Origin: Phycisphaeraceae bacterium
GTDB taxonomy: Bacteria > Planctomycetota > Phycisphaerae > Phycisphaerales > SM1A02
Reading direction: 5' to 3'
DNA: 64,000 nt
Assembly: GCA_019636755.1 (NCBI GenBank)
Contig: JAHBWZ010000005.1
Location: 1 to 64,000, forward strand
Every line of letters begins with the position of its first letter. Position 1 is the stretch's first letter. A program made the translations under genes and the position numbers. The notes under the pieces were generated by a model. It was not told where the DNA came from. It made no database searches and worked only from the letters and a program-made list of their open reading frames with translations. This document shows, one piece after another, positions 26,275 to 35,286 of the stretch.

Positions 26275-26854
26275 CGGTGATCCTCGCAAGTGCATCCGGA
26301 CGTTCGTAGGTGTGCAGCTCAAGCGTGATGTGCGCCCGCACGGAGGCGCCGTGGTCATGGCGGTTGGGCGTGATCACGATGGCGACCGGTCGCAGGAAGG
26401 CATCGAGCGACTGGAGTCCGTCGAAGAACGTCGCCATCGCCTGCGGTGTGCCGTCCACCTGCATCTGCGCGGTCCGCACACGGGCCGCCGGTTCGGCCGG
26501 GGACTCCGAAGATGCCTTCGGCGCGGTGCTGTGGACGCTCCCGGGATGCGCGCTGATGACCTGGACGCCGGCCGCGCGCGCGGCGTCGCGCAGCGTCGTG
26601 TACAGGAGGCCCGTGTCGTCCGCGAGGCGCCCCGTGCGGTCCAGCGCCTGCAGGCGCGATCGGATCGCCTCGGCCCGGGCGGAGAACTGCTCGAGCGCGC
26701 GGAGGTCGACGCGCGCCGAGGCCGCGCCGGTCTCGGCAAGCGCACGTTCGGCGCCCGCGGCACGCCGCGCCACCGGCTCGACGACGAGCATCCAGCCGCC
26801 CGCCGCGAGCGCGAGCACGATGATGAGATGGGCGATCAGTTCACGGGGCGGCAT
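26261..26854 (-). CDS. PilO/GspM-like inner-membrane protein
   Basis: A 197-residue bitopic protein. The N-terminal transmembrane helix (L-I-I-V-L-A-L-A-A-G-G-W) is followed by a coiled-coil-like Ala/Arg/Glu region (about 30-85) and a C-terminal ferredoxin-like domain (V-Q-V-I-S-A-H-P ... T-P-Q-A-M-A-T-F-F-D-G-L-Q). This is the plan of PilO and GspM, which dimerise with PilN/GspL to form the inner-membrane alignment complex. It overlaps the preceding PilM/N gene by 14 bp. Confidence 0.7.
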   Translation of the reverse strand: MPPRELIAHLIIVLALAAGGWMLVVEPVARRAAGAERALAETGAASARVDLRALEQFSARAEAIRSRLQALDRTGRLADDTGLLYTTLRDAARAAGVQVISAHPGSVHSTAPKASSESPAEPAARVRTAQMQVDGTPQAMATFFDGLQSLDAFLRPVAIVITPNRHDHGASVRAHITLELHTYERPDALARITDATS

Positions 26855-28676
26855 GGACGATCCTCGCCTCCTGGTCAGATGCGGCCGTACGGTCGGCGCG
26901 GTCCCCGGTGCCGGGGCGCACCCCGGTCCCGCGCCGCGCCGGCATCAGCGAGAACGTGATCTCGAAGCGCTCGGCCGGGTGTCCGGCATGCCGCGTGGCA
27001 TGAACGCCGCCCAGCGCGACGTCCGCGAGAAGCGGACTCTCCGACAGCGAGCGGACGTACTGCGCCAGGCCGTGGGCGCCGGCGGCGCCGTCGTCGGACG
27101 CATCCACGATGACGCCGGTGATCAGGCCGTGGAGGCGATTGTCGCGCGGTGCATGGTCGGTCCCCGTGCCCGGAGCGGACGGGCGCGCCGCCGGGCCCGC
27201 CGCGCCCTCGCGGCGCAGAGAGAGCGACTGGAGCACGACCTGCGGCGGCGTCAGCGCGGCGAGTTCGGCGATGGCGCTGCCCGGGTCCGGCTGCGCGCCG
27301 TGGTCGGCCTCGACCTGTGCTTCAAGCCGCTGCATCGCCTGGTGCGCTGCGAGCATGACCGCGCGTGCTTCGCTCATCGAGCGGGCGAGTTCGCCCTGGA
27401 TCTGCGCGCTGTGAAGGTCGCGCTCGACGCGCTGCAGCCGCGCGTTCTGCCGCAGGCCGTCGAAGGCGATGAACGCGAGCGCGACCGCCGCGCCGGCCCA
27501 GAGCCGGGCGCGGGTCTGACGGGATCGCCGCGCCCGGGCCAGCGGGTGCGGCAGCAGCCCGTGTCCGTCGAACCGGCGCCGCGCGGCCGCGATCAGCGCG
27601 ACCGGGCCGTCGGAGGCCAGCGGGTCGTACGGATCGCGCTGCTCCCGGCGCGGCGCGGCCTCGGTCGGCACGTCCAGTTCGCCGGCGATCAGCGACGCGA
27701 GCCCGGGCAGGGCGCCGCCGGCGCCGTCCAGGCGGATGCGGATCCCGGGCCGCAGCGACGCCGGCACGCCGAACCGCAGCGACTGCCGGAGTTCGACCAT
27801 GAGGCGCTGAAGCGAGGGCTGGAGCAGCGGGGCGATATCCCGGCCGGTCAGCCCGTCTTCTCCGATGACAGCCTCGCGATGCGGGATGCCGTGGGTCAGC
27901 AGCAGGCGGTGCGCCGCGCCGGCGTCCAGCGTGATCTCGGTGGACGCCAGGGCGGCCGGCCGGAAGGGTCGCTGGAGCGCGGCGAGAAGCGCGTCGAGCC
28001 CGATCGGGATGCGGCGTACGAAGAGGATCGAACGGTCGGCCACGATCGTGACGAACGTCGTCGCGAGTCCCACGTGGACATGGGCGGTGGGTGTCGTGCT
28101 GTCATGGCGTGCCTGCTCCGCGAGGTGCGCGGCCAGCAGTCCGTCCAGCGGCGCGGCCCACTCGAAGCGGAGCCCGGCATCGGTGACGAGTTCCGCGATC
28201 GCCTGGACGATGTCCGTACGTTCACCCAGCGCCAGGACGAGCGATCGCGTGGCGTCCGCGTCGCGCCGGCGCGCGATGACCGACGTGCTCGTCACCGCCT
28301 CGCCGGCCGGAAACGCGAGTGACTCCAGCAGGGTGAGGCGGGCGCCTTCGACCGCGTCCGACGCACGCGCCACCGGGATTTCCGTGAAGTCGACCCCCTG
28401 CAGCGGACTGCGGGTCACCACGCGGGCGCGCAGGCCGGTGGCGCCCAGCGCCCGGACGGCCTGCGTCAGGTCGGCCAGCCCCGACCGCACACCGTCGATC
28501 CATGCCGCGGCCTCGGGGGGCAGGCGCAGGGCGAGCGGCTCCGCGGCGATGATGCGGTCCCCGTCGGCGAGCGCAAGCAGCGAGCGCTCCGCGGCGAGGT
28601 GCAGAATGGCATGTCGGCGTGACACGGCGGTACTCGTTTCTCCCGTCACGGGTGCACGGGCCCACTCAGGGGGCAT
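26841..28676 (-). CDS. Fused PilM-PilN (GspL-like) assembly protein
   Basis: About 611 residues. The N-terminal about 400 look like an actin-fold PilM/GspL cytoplasmic domain (L-A-L-G-E-R-T-D, H-V-H-V-G-L-A-T-T-F-V-T-I-V-A, R-R-I-P-I-G-L-D, E-L-R-Q-S-L-R-F-G). Around 430 a transmembrane helix follows (A-A-V-A-L-A-F-I-A-F-D-G-L), then a coiled coil and a PilN-like periplasmic domain. Joining PilM and PilN in one chain is the GspL arrangement of type II secretion. ATG 28676 has GAGGAG 10 bp upstream and overlaps the previous stop by 11 bp; GTG 28625 is the alternative start. Confidence 0.75.
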   Translation of the reverse strand: MPPEWARAPVTGETSTAVSRRHAILHLAAERSLLALADGDRIIAAEPLALRLPPEAAAWIDGVRSGLADLTQAVRALGATGLRARVVTRSPLQGVDFTEIPVARASDAVEGARLTLLESLAFPAGEAVTSTSVIARRRDADATRSLVLALGERTDIVQAIAELVTDAGLRFEWAAPLDGLLAAHLAEQARHDSTTPTAHVHVGLATTFVTIVADRSILFVRRIPIGLDALLAALQRPFRPAALASTEITLDAGAAHRLLLTHGIPHREAVIGEDGLTGRDIAPLLQPSLQRLMVELRQSLRFGVPASLRPGIRIRLDGAGGALPGLASLIAGELDVPTEAAPRREQRDPYDPLASDGPVALIAAARRRFDGHGLLPHPLARARRSRQTRARLWAGAAVALAFIAFDGLRQNARLQRVERDLHSAQIQGELARSMSEARAVMLAAHQAMQRLEAQVEADHGAQPDPGSAIAELAALTPPQVVLQSLSLRREGAAGPAARPSAPGTGTDHAPRDNRLHGLITGVIVDASDDGAAGAHGLAQYVRSLSESPLLADVALGGVHATRHAGHPAERFEITFSLMPARRGTGVRPGTGDRADRTAASDQEARIVHAAP

Positions 28677-30435
28677 TCCCCGGGAACTCCTCGACTTCAT
28701 CGGGCGGACGTTCACCCCACGTGAGGAGCGAACAGCCGGCGCCTCCGCCGGCGCCGGCACCGTCGAGCAGAATCGCGGTCGGCAGCGCGGTGACGGTGGC
28801 CCGCTGCTCCATCGTCATCCGACGTCCGAGAAGCACGCCGGTGAACTCGAAGCTGTTGCTCTGCGGCGCCGGGCGCATCTCGATGTCGCCGTATGGAATC
28901 GCCAGGTGGGCGCGCATCTGCGCGTTGCCCTGCAGCGCGGCGACCGCCTCCGGCGCGGCCAGGAGCATCCGGACGCGTGACGGATCGGCCGATCCGGACG
29001 CGTTGATCGCGGACTGGCCGGCCATCGTGAGGTCGCCGTCGATGAAGAGCCGCAGCGAGGCGCCCGGCGCGAGCGCGATCTGCGCCCGGTTCTGCAGGAC
29101 GAGGTCGCCGGTGATGTGTCCGGTCACGTCACCCTCGATCATGACGACGGCGTTGTTCCGCAGCGTCCACGACGCGAGGCGGAAGTCGCTCGCGTAGACG
29201 AAGGTCCCGTTGCCGTGGGTCACGGCGCCGCCGGACGCCGGCAGGCCGGCCGGCAGCGCGATCCGTGCATGGACGAAGGGGATCCTCGCGCTGCCCCGGT
29301 CACCGGAGATGCTGCCCTGCGCGCCGACGGCGATGGCGGTGCGCGGATCCGCGCCCGGGCCCGCCAGGACATCGCCCTGCACGGTCGCCCGCGCGATCGA
29401 GACCACGCCCGCATCCGTCGCATTCACCAGGAGGCGCGGGGTGGTGCCCGAGGCGCCGCGGATCCAGCACTGGACCGGGTTAACGCCGGCCATCGTGAAG
29501 CGCTCGCTGAGCGCCAGGTGCGGTGGTGGTTCGGGCTGGTGCCGATCCTCGTGCGCCAGGTGCGACGACGGGATCACCGTCCACGATCCGTGACCCGGTC
29601 CGCGCCACTCGAGCAGGAGGCCGTGGCTCCCGGTCGCCTCGAAGAAGCGCAGGTCGAGTTCATGCCAGCCGTCATCGAGGTGGAGTGCACCGGTCCGCGA
29701 GCGCATGGCGTGCCGGTCGTCGTTGCTGACCACGTGGGTGTCGTTGATCCAGAGCCCCGATCCGTCGTCGCTGGTCGTCCGGAACTCCCAGGTGCCGGAT
29801 CGATCCACGCGCACGCGCCCGGTGAACCGGGCACCGTAGTTGCTGGCGGGGCCGCCGATCCAGAACGGTGCCGACGTGTCGGATACCGCCGGCCAGCGGA
29901 TCTCGGGCACGATCGACCACGCGTCCGGGGTCGCGTTCCAGGGCACATGGTCGAGTCGGGTCGGGACCGCGCCCCGGACGATGTAGTAGCGCGCGACGAG
30001 CCCGGGCCAGCCTGTGCCGTCGCCCGCGTCGGCGCGGCCGGGCACGGCGAGTGCGCGGATACGGCGCCGGGACGTGCCTGCCGTCGCGACGGACGAGAGC
30101 ACGATGCCGTCCAGGGTCTCGGACCGGGCGACGGCGCCGGTCGGGCCCTGGAGAAGACGCGCGTCGATCGAGGCGACGGAGCCGATGGCACCGTCGCCGT
30201 CTGCATCCTCGCCGAGGGCGAGTTCCCGCAGCGCGAGGGCGAGCCCGGACTCCGCGAGGTAGAGCGCACGCGTCGCCTCGACCTCGCGGCGCAGCGAGTC
30301 ACCGCGGCGCCCCGCGCTGATCGTGGTGCCGGCGACGACGACCGCGAGCAGCACCATGACCAGCACCATGACGATGGCCACGGCGCCGGGGCGCCGGCGG
30401 TCGCGTGGACAGGTACGCAGGCGCCGCGCGTGCAT
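28666..30435 (-). CDS. GspK/PilX-like minor pseudopilin with PA14 domain
   Basis: A 589-residue protein. Near residues 17-60 the sequence R-P-G-A-V-A-I-V-M-V-L-V-M-V-L-L-A-V-V-V-A-G followed by A-L-Y-L-A-E-S-G matches the hydrophobic helix of GspK/PilX minor pilins. About 145-290 is a PA14-type beta-barrel (F-T-G-R-V-R-V-D-R-S-G-T-W-E-F, S-D-D-G-S-G-L-W-I-N-D, W-H-E-L-D-L-R-F-F-E). The rest is a repetitive beta-rich region like bacterial surface polymer-forming domains. PA14 often binds carbohydrate. Placing it on the predicted pseudopilus tip is unusual. It overlaps the preceding stop by one base (TGATG). Confidence 0.75.
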   Translation of the reverse strand: MHARRLRTCPRDRRRPGAVAIVMVLVMVLLAVVVAGTTISAGRRGDSLRREVEATRALYLAESGLALALRELALGEDADGDGAIGSVASIDARLLQGPTGAVARSETLDGIVLSSVATAGTSRRRIRALAVPGRADAGDGTGWPGLVARYYIVRGAVPTRLDHVPWNATPDAWSIVPEIRWPAVSDTSAPFWIGGPASNYGARFTGRVRVDRSGTWEFRTTSDDGSGLWINDTHVVSNDDRHAMRSRTGALHLDDGWHELDLRFFEATGSHGLLLEWRGPGHGSWTVIPSSHLAHEDRHQPEPPPHLALSERFTMAGVNPVQCWIRGASGTTPRLLVNATDAGVVSIARATVQGDVLAGPGADPRTAIAVGAQGSISGDRGSARIPFVHARIALPAGLPASGGAVTHGNGTFVYASDFRLASWTLRNNAVVMIEGDVTGHITGDLVLQNRAQIALAPGASLRLFIDGDLTMAGQSAINASGSADPSRVRMLLAAPEAVAALQGNAQMRAHLAIPYGDIEMRPAPQSNSFEFTGVLLGRRMTMEQRATVTALPTAILLDGAGAGGGAGCSLLTWGERPPDEVEEFPGNAP

Positions 30436-30965
30436 CAGCCCGGCCCTCCCCCGGATACACGGAAGGCGATGCGCGTCCGCAGCGGGAAGCGCACGCCGCC
30501 CCGGGCCAGCACGAGCGAGAGTTCGATCCGGCGGATCTGCGCGCATCCGGACTCGTCCAGCGGCAGCGCCAGCGCGGTCCCGTCCGAGGCGAAGGCACGG
30601 ACAGCGAAGGACTCCACCGACCGTGCGAGCGTGTGCGGGACGCCGGCGTCGACCAGGTGCAGACGGTCACCGCGGTGCAGGGCTTCGCGACCGTCGCTCC
30701 AGGTGATGTGCGTGGACGTGACCCGCGCGAGCGCGGGCCCGCCGGCGGGTGCCGCTTCGGTCTCGCGCAGGTCGACGACCAGTCGATCCATCGCGAGCGA
30801 CGCGGTCTGTTCAAGATCGGCCGTCAGGGACGCGGCGATGGCGCTGTCGATCGCGGGCGTCATGACCGAAGCCGCCAGCGACCCGGCGGTCGCCAGGATG
30901 ACGATGGCGGCGATCGCCTCGACGAGCGTGAAGGCGCGCCGGACCGGCGGGTGTCTGCGGTTCAT
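30435..30965 (-). CDS. Minor pseudopilin (GspJ-like)
   Basis: A 176-residue prepilin. After a short Arg-rich leader the type IV N-terminus is R-A-F-T-L-V-E-A-I-A-A-I-V-I-L-A-T-A-G, with Phe+1 and Glu+5 as required for prepilin peptidase processing and assembly. The globular part contains D-R-L-V-V-D-L-R-E-T-E and an arginine-rich beta region. Position between GspI-like and GspK-like genes supports the GspJ slot. Start and stop overlap neighbours (ATGA and TGATG), so translation is coupled. Confidence 0.75.
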   Translation of the reverse strand: MNRRHPPVRRAFTLVEAIAAIVILATAGSLAASVMTPAIDSAIAASLTADLEQTASLAMDRLVVDLRETEAAPAGGPALARVTSTHITWSDGREALHRGDRLHLVDAGVPHTLARSVESFAVRAFASDGTALALPLDESGCAQIRRIELSLVLARGGVRFPLRTRIAFRVSGGGPG

Positions 30966-31399
30966 GGCGCCGCCTCCGTGAGAACGGTCGAGAGCACCAG
31001 CCGTCGGGCGGCCCCGGCGCGCCCGGACCAGGCGACCTGCACGGTCGCGATGAGGCAGTCGTCGCCGGGGGTCGTGAGGTCGGGTGCCACCGACCGGAGG
31101 CGGACCTGGCGCGAGAATCCCGTGAATCCCTCGATGGCCGGCTCGTCCGGATAGCGCGCTTCCGTGATGTCGTCGAAGTCGAGATCCGGGCGCAGCCGGT
31201 CGGCGACGATGTCTTCCAGCCGCTCGATGGCGAGGAAGCGCGCGGTCGATGCCAGCGTCGGGTCGATCCGCGCCACCGACGCTTCGCGAAGCGACCAGAG
31301 CAGCGGCGGGATCGCCGTCGCAAGGATGACGAGCGCCGCGATGGTCTCGACCAGCGTAAGAGCACGGCGTGCCGGTGTACGGTGCGATCGCGTGCGCAT
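30962..31399 (-). CDS. Minor pseudopilin (GspI-like)
   Basis: A 145-residue prepilin with processing motif R-R-A-L-T-L-V-E-T-I-A-A-L-V-I-L-A-T-A-I. Leu replaces the usual Phe at +1, and Glu+5 is kept. A-R-F-L-A-I-E-R-L-E-D-I-V-A-D-R-L follows the helix, similar to the A-x-x-x-A-x-x-x-x-E region of GspI. Its position between H- and J-like genes supports the assignment. Confidence 0.7.
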   Translation of the reverse strand: MRTRSHRTPARRALTLVETIAALVILATAIPPLLWSLREASVARIDPTLASTARFLAIERLEDIVADRLRPDLDFDDITEARYPDEPAIEGFTGFSRQVRLRSVAPDLTTPGDDCLIATVQVAWSGRAGAARRLVLSTVLTEAAP

Positions 31400-31403
31400 G
31401 CGC

Positions 31404-31916
31404 TCACTCCTCCAGAGACGCCAGTCCCGTGACCGGCTCGAGACCGACGCGATGACCGGCGGTCAGCGTGATCCGTGCGACCTGGTCGAGTCCGCGTCCG
31501 GTCCGGTCGATCGTCCGGCCGCGCCAGTCGAACCCGATCCGGACGGGATCTCCGGACACGGGACCGTCGAAGTCCGTGACGCGGATGCCGGGGAAGCCGT
31601 CCGCCCCGAGCACGGTGCCGAGTGACCGGCCGGTCAGCCCGTCGACCGCCGGCGCCTCCGATCCGTCCGGCTGCACGGCGAGGACGGTCCAGCCGTCCAT
31701 GGCACGACGGAGTTCCAGCCAGTGCGTGCGACCCTCGGCCACGGCCAGCCGCCGCGCATCGGCGCAGTCAGCGAGCAGTCGCCGCGCCGCCGCCGCCGCG
31801 CGCAGGTCCTCGGTGCGGGCGACGGCGGGGATGGCGGCCAGGGCCAGGAGGGCCGTGACCGCCATCACCGCGATGAGTTCGATGAGCGTGAAGGCCGATC
31901 GTGCGTGGGTTCGCAT
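31404..31916 (-). CDS. Minor pseudopilin (GspH-like)
   Basis: A 170-residue prepilin with S-A-F-T-L-I-E-L-I-A-V-M-A-V-T-A-L-L-A-L-A-A-I-P. L-L-A-D-C-A-D-A-R-R-L-A-V-A-E-G-R-T and a G-T-V-L-G-A-D-G-F-P-G-I-R beta region follow, consistent with GspH/FimT-type pseudopilins. It is separated by 4 bp from the next gene and 6 bp from the previous one. Confidence 0.75.
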   Translation of the reverse strand: MRTHARSAFTLIELIAVMAVTALLALAAIPAVARTEDLRAAAAARRLLADCADARRLAVAEGRTHWLELRRAMDGWTVLAVQPDGSEAPAVDGLTGRSLGTVLGADGFPGIRVTDFDGPVSGDPVRIGFDWRGRTIDRTGRGLDQVARITLTAGHRVGLEPVTGLASLEE

Positions 31917-31922
31917 GCGCCG

Positions 31923-32357
31923 TTACCACGTGTTCTCGCCGGCCGTGCTGCTGTTCGCCCAGAAACGTCCCGTGGCCGGGTCGTAGCACCAGCCTTCGTT
32001 TCCGGAGACGGGCGGCGCGTCGGCATTCCAGACGGCCTGCCGGATGGCCGAAGCCTCGGCGCCGGTCCGGTACGGATTCGCGGGAACGGGCTCCTGCATG
32101 ACGGTGCCGAGTTCGCGGATCTGGGCGAGCGTCGGGTAGGCCGCCGTGCCGCCGATGGCCGCGTTGGCGTAGAAGTTGGCGACACCGGCGCGCACCGCGC
32201 CGAGCGTGCCCTTGACGGCCGATTCGCGCGCCGAACTGGTGTAGTCGAAGTACTTGGGGACGGCGACGCCGGCGAGGATGCCGAGCACGACGATGATGGC
32301 GATGAGTTCGATGAGCGTGAAGGCCCTTCGGACGGTGGTGCGGTGCGACGTGGACAT
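31923..32357 (-). CDS. Major pseudopilin (GspG/PilE-like)
   Basis: A 144-residue prepilin. The leader M-S-T-S-H-R-T-T-V-R-R precedes A-F-T-L-I-E-L-I-A-I-I-V-V-L-G-I-L-A-G-V-A-V-P-K-Y-F, an almost ideal type IV helix. The C-terminal part (W-N-A-D-A-P-P-V-S, E-G-W-C-Y-D-P-A-T-G-R-F-W-A-N-S) matches the short beta region of planctomycete GspG-like subunits. GGAGCG lies 8 bp upstream of the ATG. It is first of the pseudopilin series, as expected for the major subunit. Confidence 0.8.
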   Translation of the reverse strand: MSTSHRTTVRRAFTLIELIAIIVVLGILAGVAVPKYFDYTSSARESAVKGTLGAVRAGVANFYANAAIGGTAAYPTLAQIRELGTVMQEPVPANPYRTGAEASAIRQAVWNADAPPVSGNEGWCYDPATGRFWANSSTAGENTW

Positions 32358-32398
32358 GGAAGTGCGCTCCAGGTGTGGATCCGACGGACGCCGCGCGG

Positions 32399-33592
32399 TC
32401 ACCCGACCACGGCGGACATGTTCCACATGGGAAGGAAGATGGACAGTGCGATGAAGAGCACGGCGCCGGCGAGCGCCGCGATCAGAAGCGGCTCGAGGAC
32501 GGTCGAAGTGGACTTCGCCAGGTGCGCCAGGTCGCGATCGTGCTGCCGGGCGACGACCTCGCACATCGTCGCGAGTTCACGGGTCTCCTCGCCGCTCCCC
32601 AGCATCCGGCGGCTGAACGCCGGCAGGTAGCTGCAGGCGGCCAGCGCGTCCGAGGGCCTGGCGCCCAGCGAGATCCGTTCCCGGGCGTGTTCGATCTGGG
32701 CGCGGAGCAGCGGACGCCCCGACGCCCGTCCGGCCATGGCGAGCGATGCCGGCAGCGTCTGGCCGCTTCGCAGGCAGATGCCCAGGAGGTGCGAGAACCG
32801 CGAGACCGCGCTCGCACGGAGCAGGTCCCGGACGAAGGGAATGCGGTGCAGCAGGGCGTCTGCCTGCTCCCGCGCGGCGGGGCGGCGGAGAACGGCGCGC
32901 ACGGTCATGGCCAGCGCGGCCATGGCGAGAAGGATGAACGGCCAGCCGCTGAGCAGGAGGTCCGCGGCACCGAGCACGATCCGGGTCGGCACCGGGAGGT
33001 CGACGCCGCGGTGCCGGAAGATCCCGGCGAACCTGGGTACGACCACCATCAGCAGGAAGACGACGGCCAGCACCAGCGACGCGAGCACGCATGCCGGATA
33101 CGTCAGCGCGCCGCGGAGCGTCCGGCCGGTCTCCTGCTGCCGCTCCAGCATGTCGGCGAGTCGCCGCAGGACATCCGGGAGGCTGGCGCTTGCCTCCGCG
33201 GCGCGGATCGTCTCCACGTAGGCGTCACCGAAGAGCGCACGGTGCGATTCGAGTGCCTGGGTGATCGTCTGACCGGAGGCGACCGTCGATGAGATGTCCG
33301 TGATGACGGATCGGAGCGTCTCGTTGGACTCCTGCTCGGCGATCGCAGAGAGTCCATCGACGATCGGCATCCGCGCCTCGGAGAGCACGGCGAACTGGTG
33401 CGTGAAGTGGGAGAGGTCGCGCACCGTGACCCGGCGCCGGCGACCGCGTCGCGCCGGGCCGAGCGAGACCGGCCGCAGTCCCTGTGCCTGCAGGCGCCGG
33501 AAGGCTTCGCTGCGATCCAGGGCGGTCAGCGTCCCCGAGGCGGCGAGCCCGCGGGCATCGAGCGCGCGGTATCGGAACGTGACGGCGCTCAT
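32399..33592 (-). CDS. Type II secretion/type IV pilus platform protein (GspF/PilC)
   Basis: A 397-residue polytopic inner-membrane protein with two T2SSF domains. The N-terminal region reads F-R-Y-R-A-L-D-A-R-G-L-A-A-S-G-T-L, a family signature. Each repeat has F-x-x-Q-F-A-V-L-S-E-A or F-S-H-L-L-G-I-C-L-R-S-G-Q-T-L-P-type helices, and there are three strong transmembrane segments. It anchors the ATPase and pseudopilus base. It overlaps the upstream ATPase gene by 4 bp (ATGA). Confidence 0.85.
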   Translation of the reverse strand: MSAVTFRYRALDARGLAASGTLTALDRSEAFRRLQAQGLRPVSLGPARRGRRRRVTVRDLSHFTHQFAVLSEARMPIVDGLSAIAEQESNETLRSVITDISSTVASGQTITQALESHRALFGDAYVETIRAAEASASLPDVLRRLADMLERQQETGRTLRGALTYPACVLASLVLAVVFLLMVVVPRFAGIFRHRGVDLPVPTRIVLGAADLLLSGWPFILLAMAALAMTVRAVLRRPAAREQADALLHRIPFVRDLLRASAVSRFSHLLGICLRSGQTLPASLAMAGRASGRPLLRAQIEHARERISLGARPSDALAACSYLPAFSRRMLGSGEETRELATMCEVVARQHDRDLAHLAKSTSTVLEPLLIAALAGAVLFIALSIFLPMWNMSAVVG

Positions 33593-35286
33593 GCCACCAT
33601 CCTCCGCGGCGGCGTGCCGCCGTCGGACTCCGACACGGCGTCCACCATGACCACGCGCGAGATCTCCTCCAGCGAGGTCTGTCGAAGCCTCGCCTTGTCA
33701 AGGCCGTCGCGCCACATCGGTCGCATGCCGTCGGCAACCGCCTGCTGCCGGATCCGATCGGTGCCGGCGCGGGCATCGATGAGCGCCCGCAGCGGGTCCG
33801 TGCAGGTCAGGAGTTCGTAGACGCCCAGGCGTCCGCGATACCCCGTCTGCCCGCAGCGCCCGCATCCCGTCCCGCGGAAGAACCCGGATGCATCGCTGAG
33901 TCCGAACCGGTGGAGGAGAATCGCGTCGGCCAGGTCACTGTCGATGCAGTGCGGACAGATCCGCCGGACGAGGCGCTGCGCGATCACGCCGAGCAGGCCC
34001 GAGTTGATCAGGAAGGGCGGCAGATCGAGATCGCGCAGGCGCGCGACCGCGCTGGCGGCGTCGTTCGTGTGCAGCGTCGAGAGGACCAGGTGCCCCGTCA
34101 GCGCCGCCTGGAGCGCGATGCCGCCGGTCTCGGCGTCACGGATCTCGCCGACGAGGACGACGTCGGGATCCTGGCGCAGGATGGATCGCAGGGCGCTGGC
34201 GAACGTGAGTCCGATCTCGTGATGGACCTGGACCTGCCGGACCATCGGGAGCCGGATCTCCACCGGATCCTCGATGGTCATGATGTTCCGGTCGGGCGTG
34301 TTGAGTTTCGACACCGCCGTGTAGAGCGTGGTCGTCTTGCCGGATCCGGTCGGTCCGGTGGCCAGCAGCATGCCCCACGGTCGACTGATGAGCTGCTCCG
34401 TCTCCGTCGCGAGCGCCGGCGGCATGCCGAGTTCGCGGAAGTCCTGTGCCGTCTGGGCGCCGTTCAGGAGGCGCATGACGACGTTCTCGCCGCAGACCGT
34501 CGGGATCGTCGAGAGTCGGACGTCCACCGTGCGGTCGCCGTGCCGGAGCCGGAACTTGCCGTCCTGCGGCCGTCGGGTCTGGGTGAGATCCAGGTGCGCC
34601 ATCACCTTGAGACGCTGCACGATGGCGGCGTGCATGGACAGCGGCGGTCCCTGCTGGACCTGGAGGACGCCGTCGATCCGGTAGCGGACGTGCATCTCGT
34701 GCTCGTCCGGATTGAGGTGCACGTCACTGGCGCGCCGATCGATCGCGTCGATGAGCAGGTGCGACACCGCGGCAACGGCGGGCGAGGACGGCCCGTCGAC
34801 TTCCAGGTCGTAGGACTGGTCCCGGCGATCGGCGGCGCTTCCCGGCGCCTGGTGCAGGCTGTAGGCGCGGGCGATGAGCGCACCGAGCAGTTCGCGCTCA
34901 GCGAGGACCGGATCGACCTCGCAGCGCGCGGTCTGCCGGACCTGGTCCGCCGCCTCCAGGTTCAGCGGGTCATCCATGGCGACGGTCAGGACGCCGTCGA
35001 GATGGAAGAGCGGGAACAGCCGGTACCGGTCGGCGAGGGCGCGCGGAATGAGCGACGCATTGGCGACGCACGGCTCGAAGTCCGACAGGTCCACGAAGGG
35101 GACCTCGCACATCGCGGCCTTCACGAGTGCGATCGTCCGCCCCGGCACGGCGTCGGTGGCGCGCAGCGCATCGGTCAGGTCACAGCCGTGCTCGACGGCA
35201 TGCCGTTCCGCGGCGACGACGGCGTCGTGGGTGGCGACGCCCTCGTCGAGCAGGGCGCGCTTCAGGAAGAGATCGTGGTCACGCAT
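33589..35286 (-). CDS. Secretion/pilus assembly ATPase (GspE/PilB)
   Basis: A 565-residue hexameric ATPase. The N-terminal N1E/MshEN-type domain (about 1-150) has P-F-V-D-L-S and R-Y-R-L-F-P-L-F. The ATPase part has Walker A G-P-T-G-S-G-K-T-T near residue 325, the Asp box, I-R-D-A-E-T-G-G (Walker B/C region) and the His box L-S-T-L-H-T-N-D-A. A zinc-binding tetracysteine motif follows (C-P-H-C ... C-G-R-C). It powers pseudopilus extension. ATG 35286 overlaps the PilZ stop by 8 bp. Confidence 0.9.
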   Translation of the reverse strand: MRDHDLFLKRALLDEGVATHDAVVAAERHAVEHGCDLTDALRATDAVPGRTIALVKAAMCEVPFVDLSDFEPCVANASLIPRALADRYRLFPLFHLDGVLTVAMDDPLNLEAADQVRQTARCEVDPVLAERELLGALIARAYSLHQAPGSAADRRDQSYDLEVDGPSSPAVAAVSHLLIDAIDRRASDVHLNPDEHEMHVRYRIDGVLQVQQGPPLSMHAAIVQRLKVMAHLDLTQTRRPQDGKFRLRHGDRTVDVRLSTIPTVCGENVVMRLLNGAQTAQDFRELGMPPALATETEQLISRPWGMLLATGPTGSGKTTTLYTAVSKLNTPDRNIMTIEDPVEIRLPMVRQVQVHHEIGLTFASALRSILRQDPDVVLVGEIRDAETGGIALQAALTGHLVLSTLHTNDAASAVARLRDLDLPPFLINSGLLGVIAQRLVRRICPHCIDSDLADAILLHRFGLSDASGFFRGTGCGRCGQTGYRGRLGVYELLTCTDPLRALIDARAGTDRIRQQAVADGMRPMWRDGLDKARLRQTSLEEISRVVMVDAVSESDGGTPPRRMVA

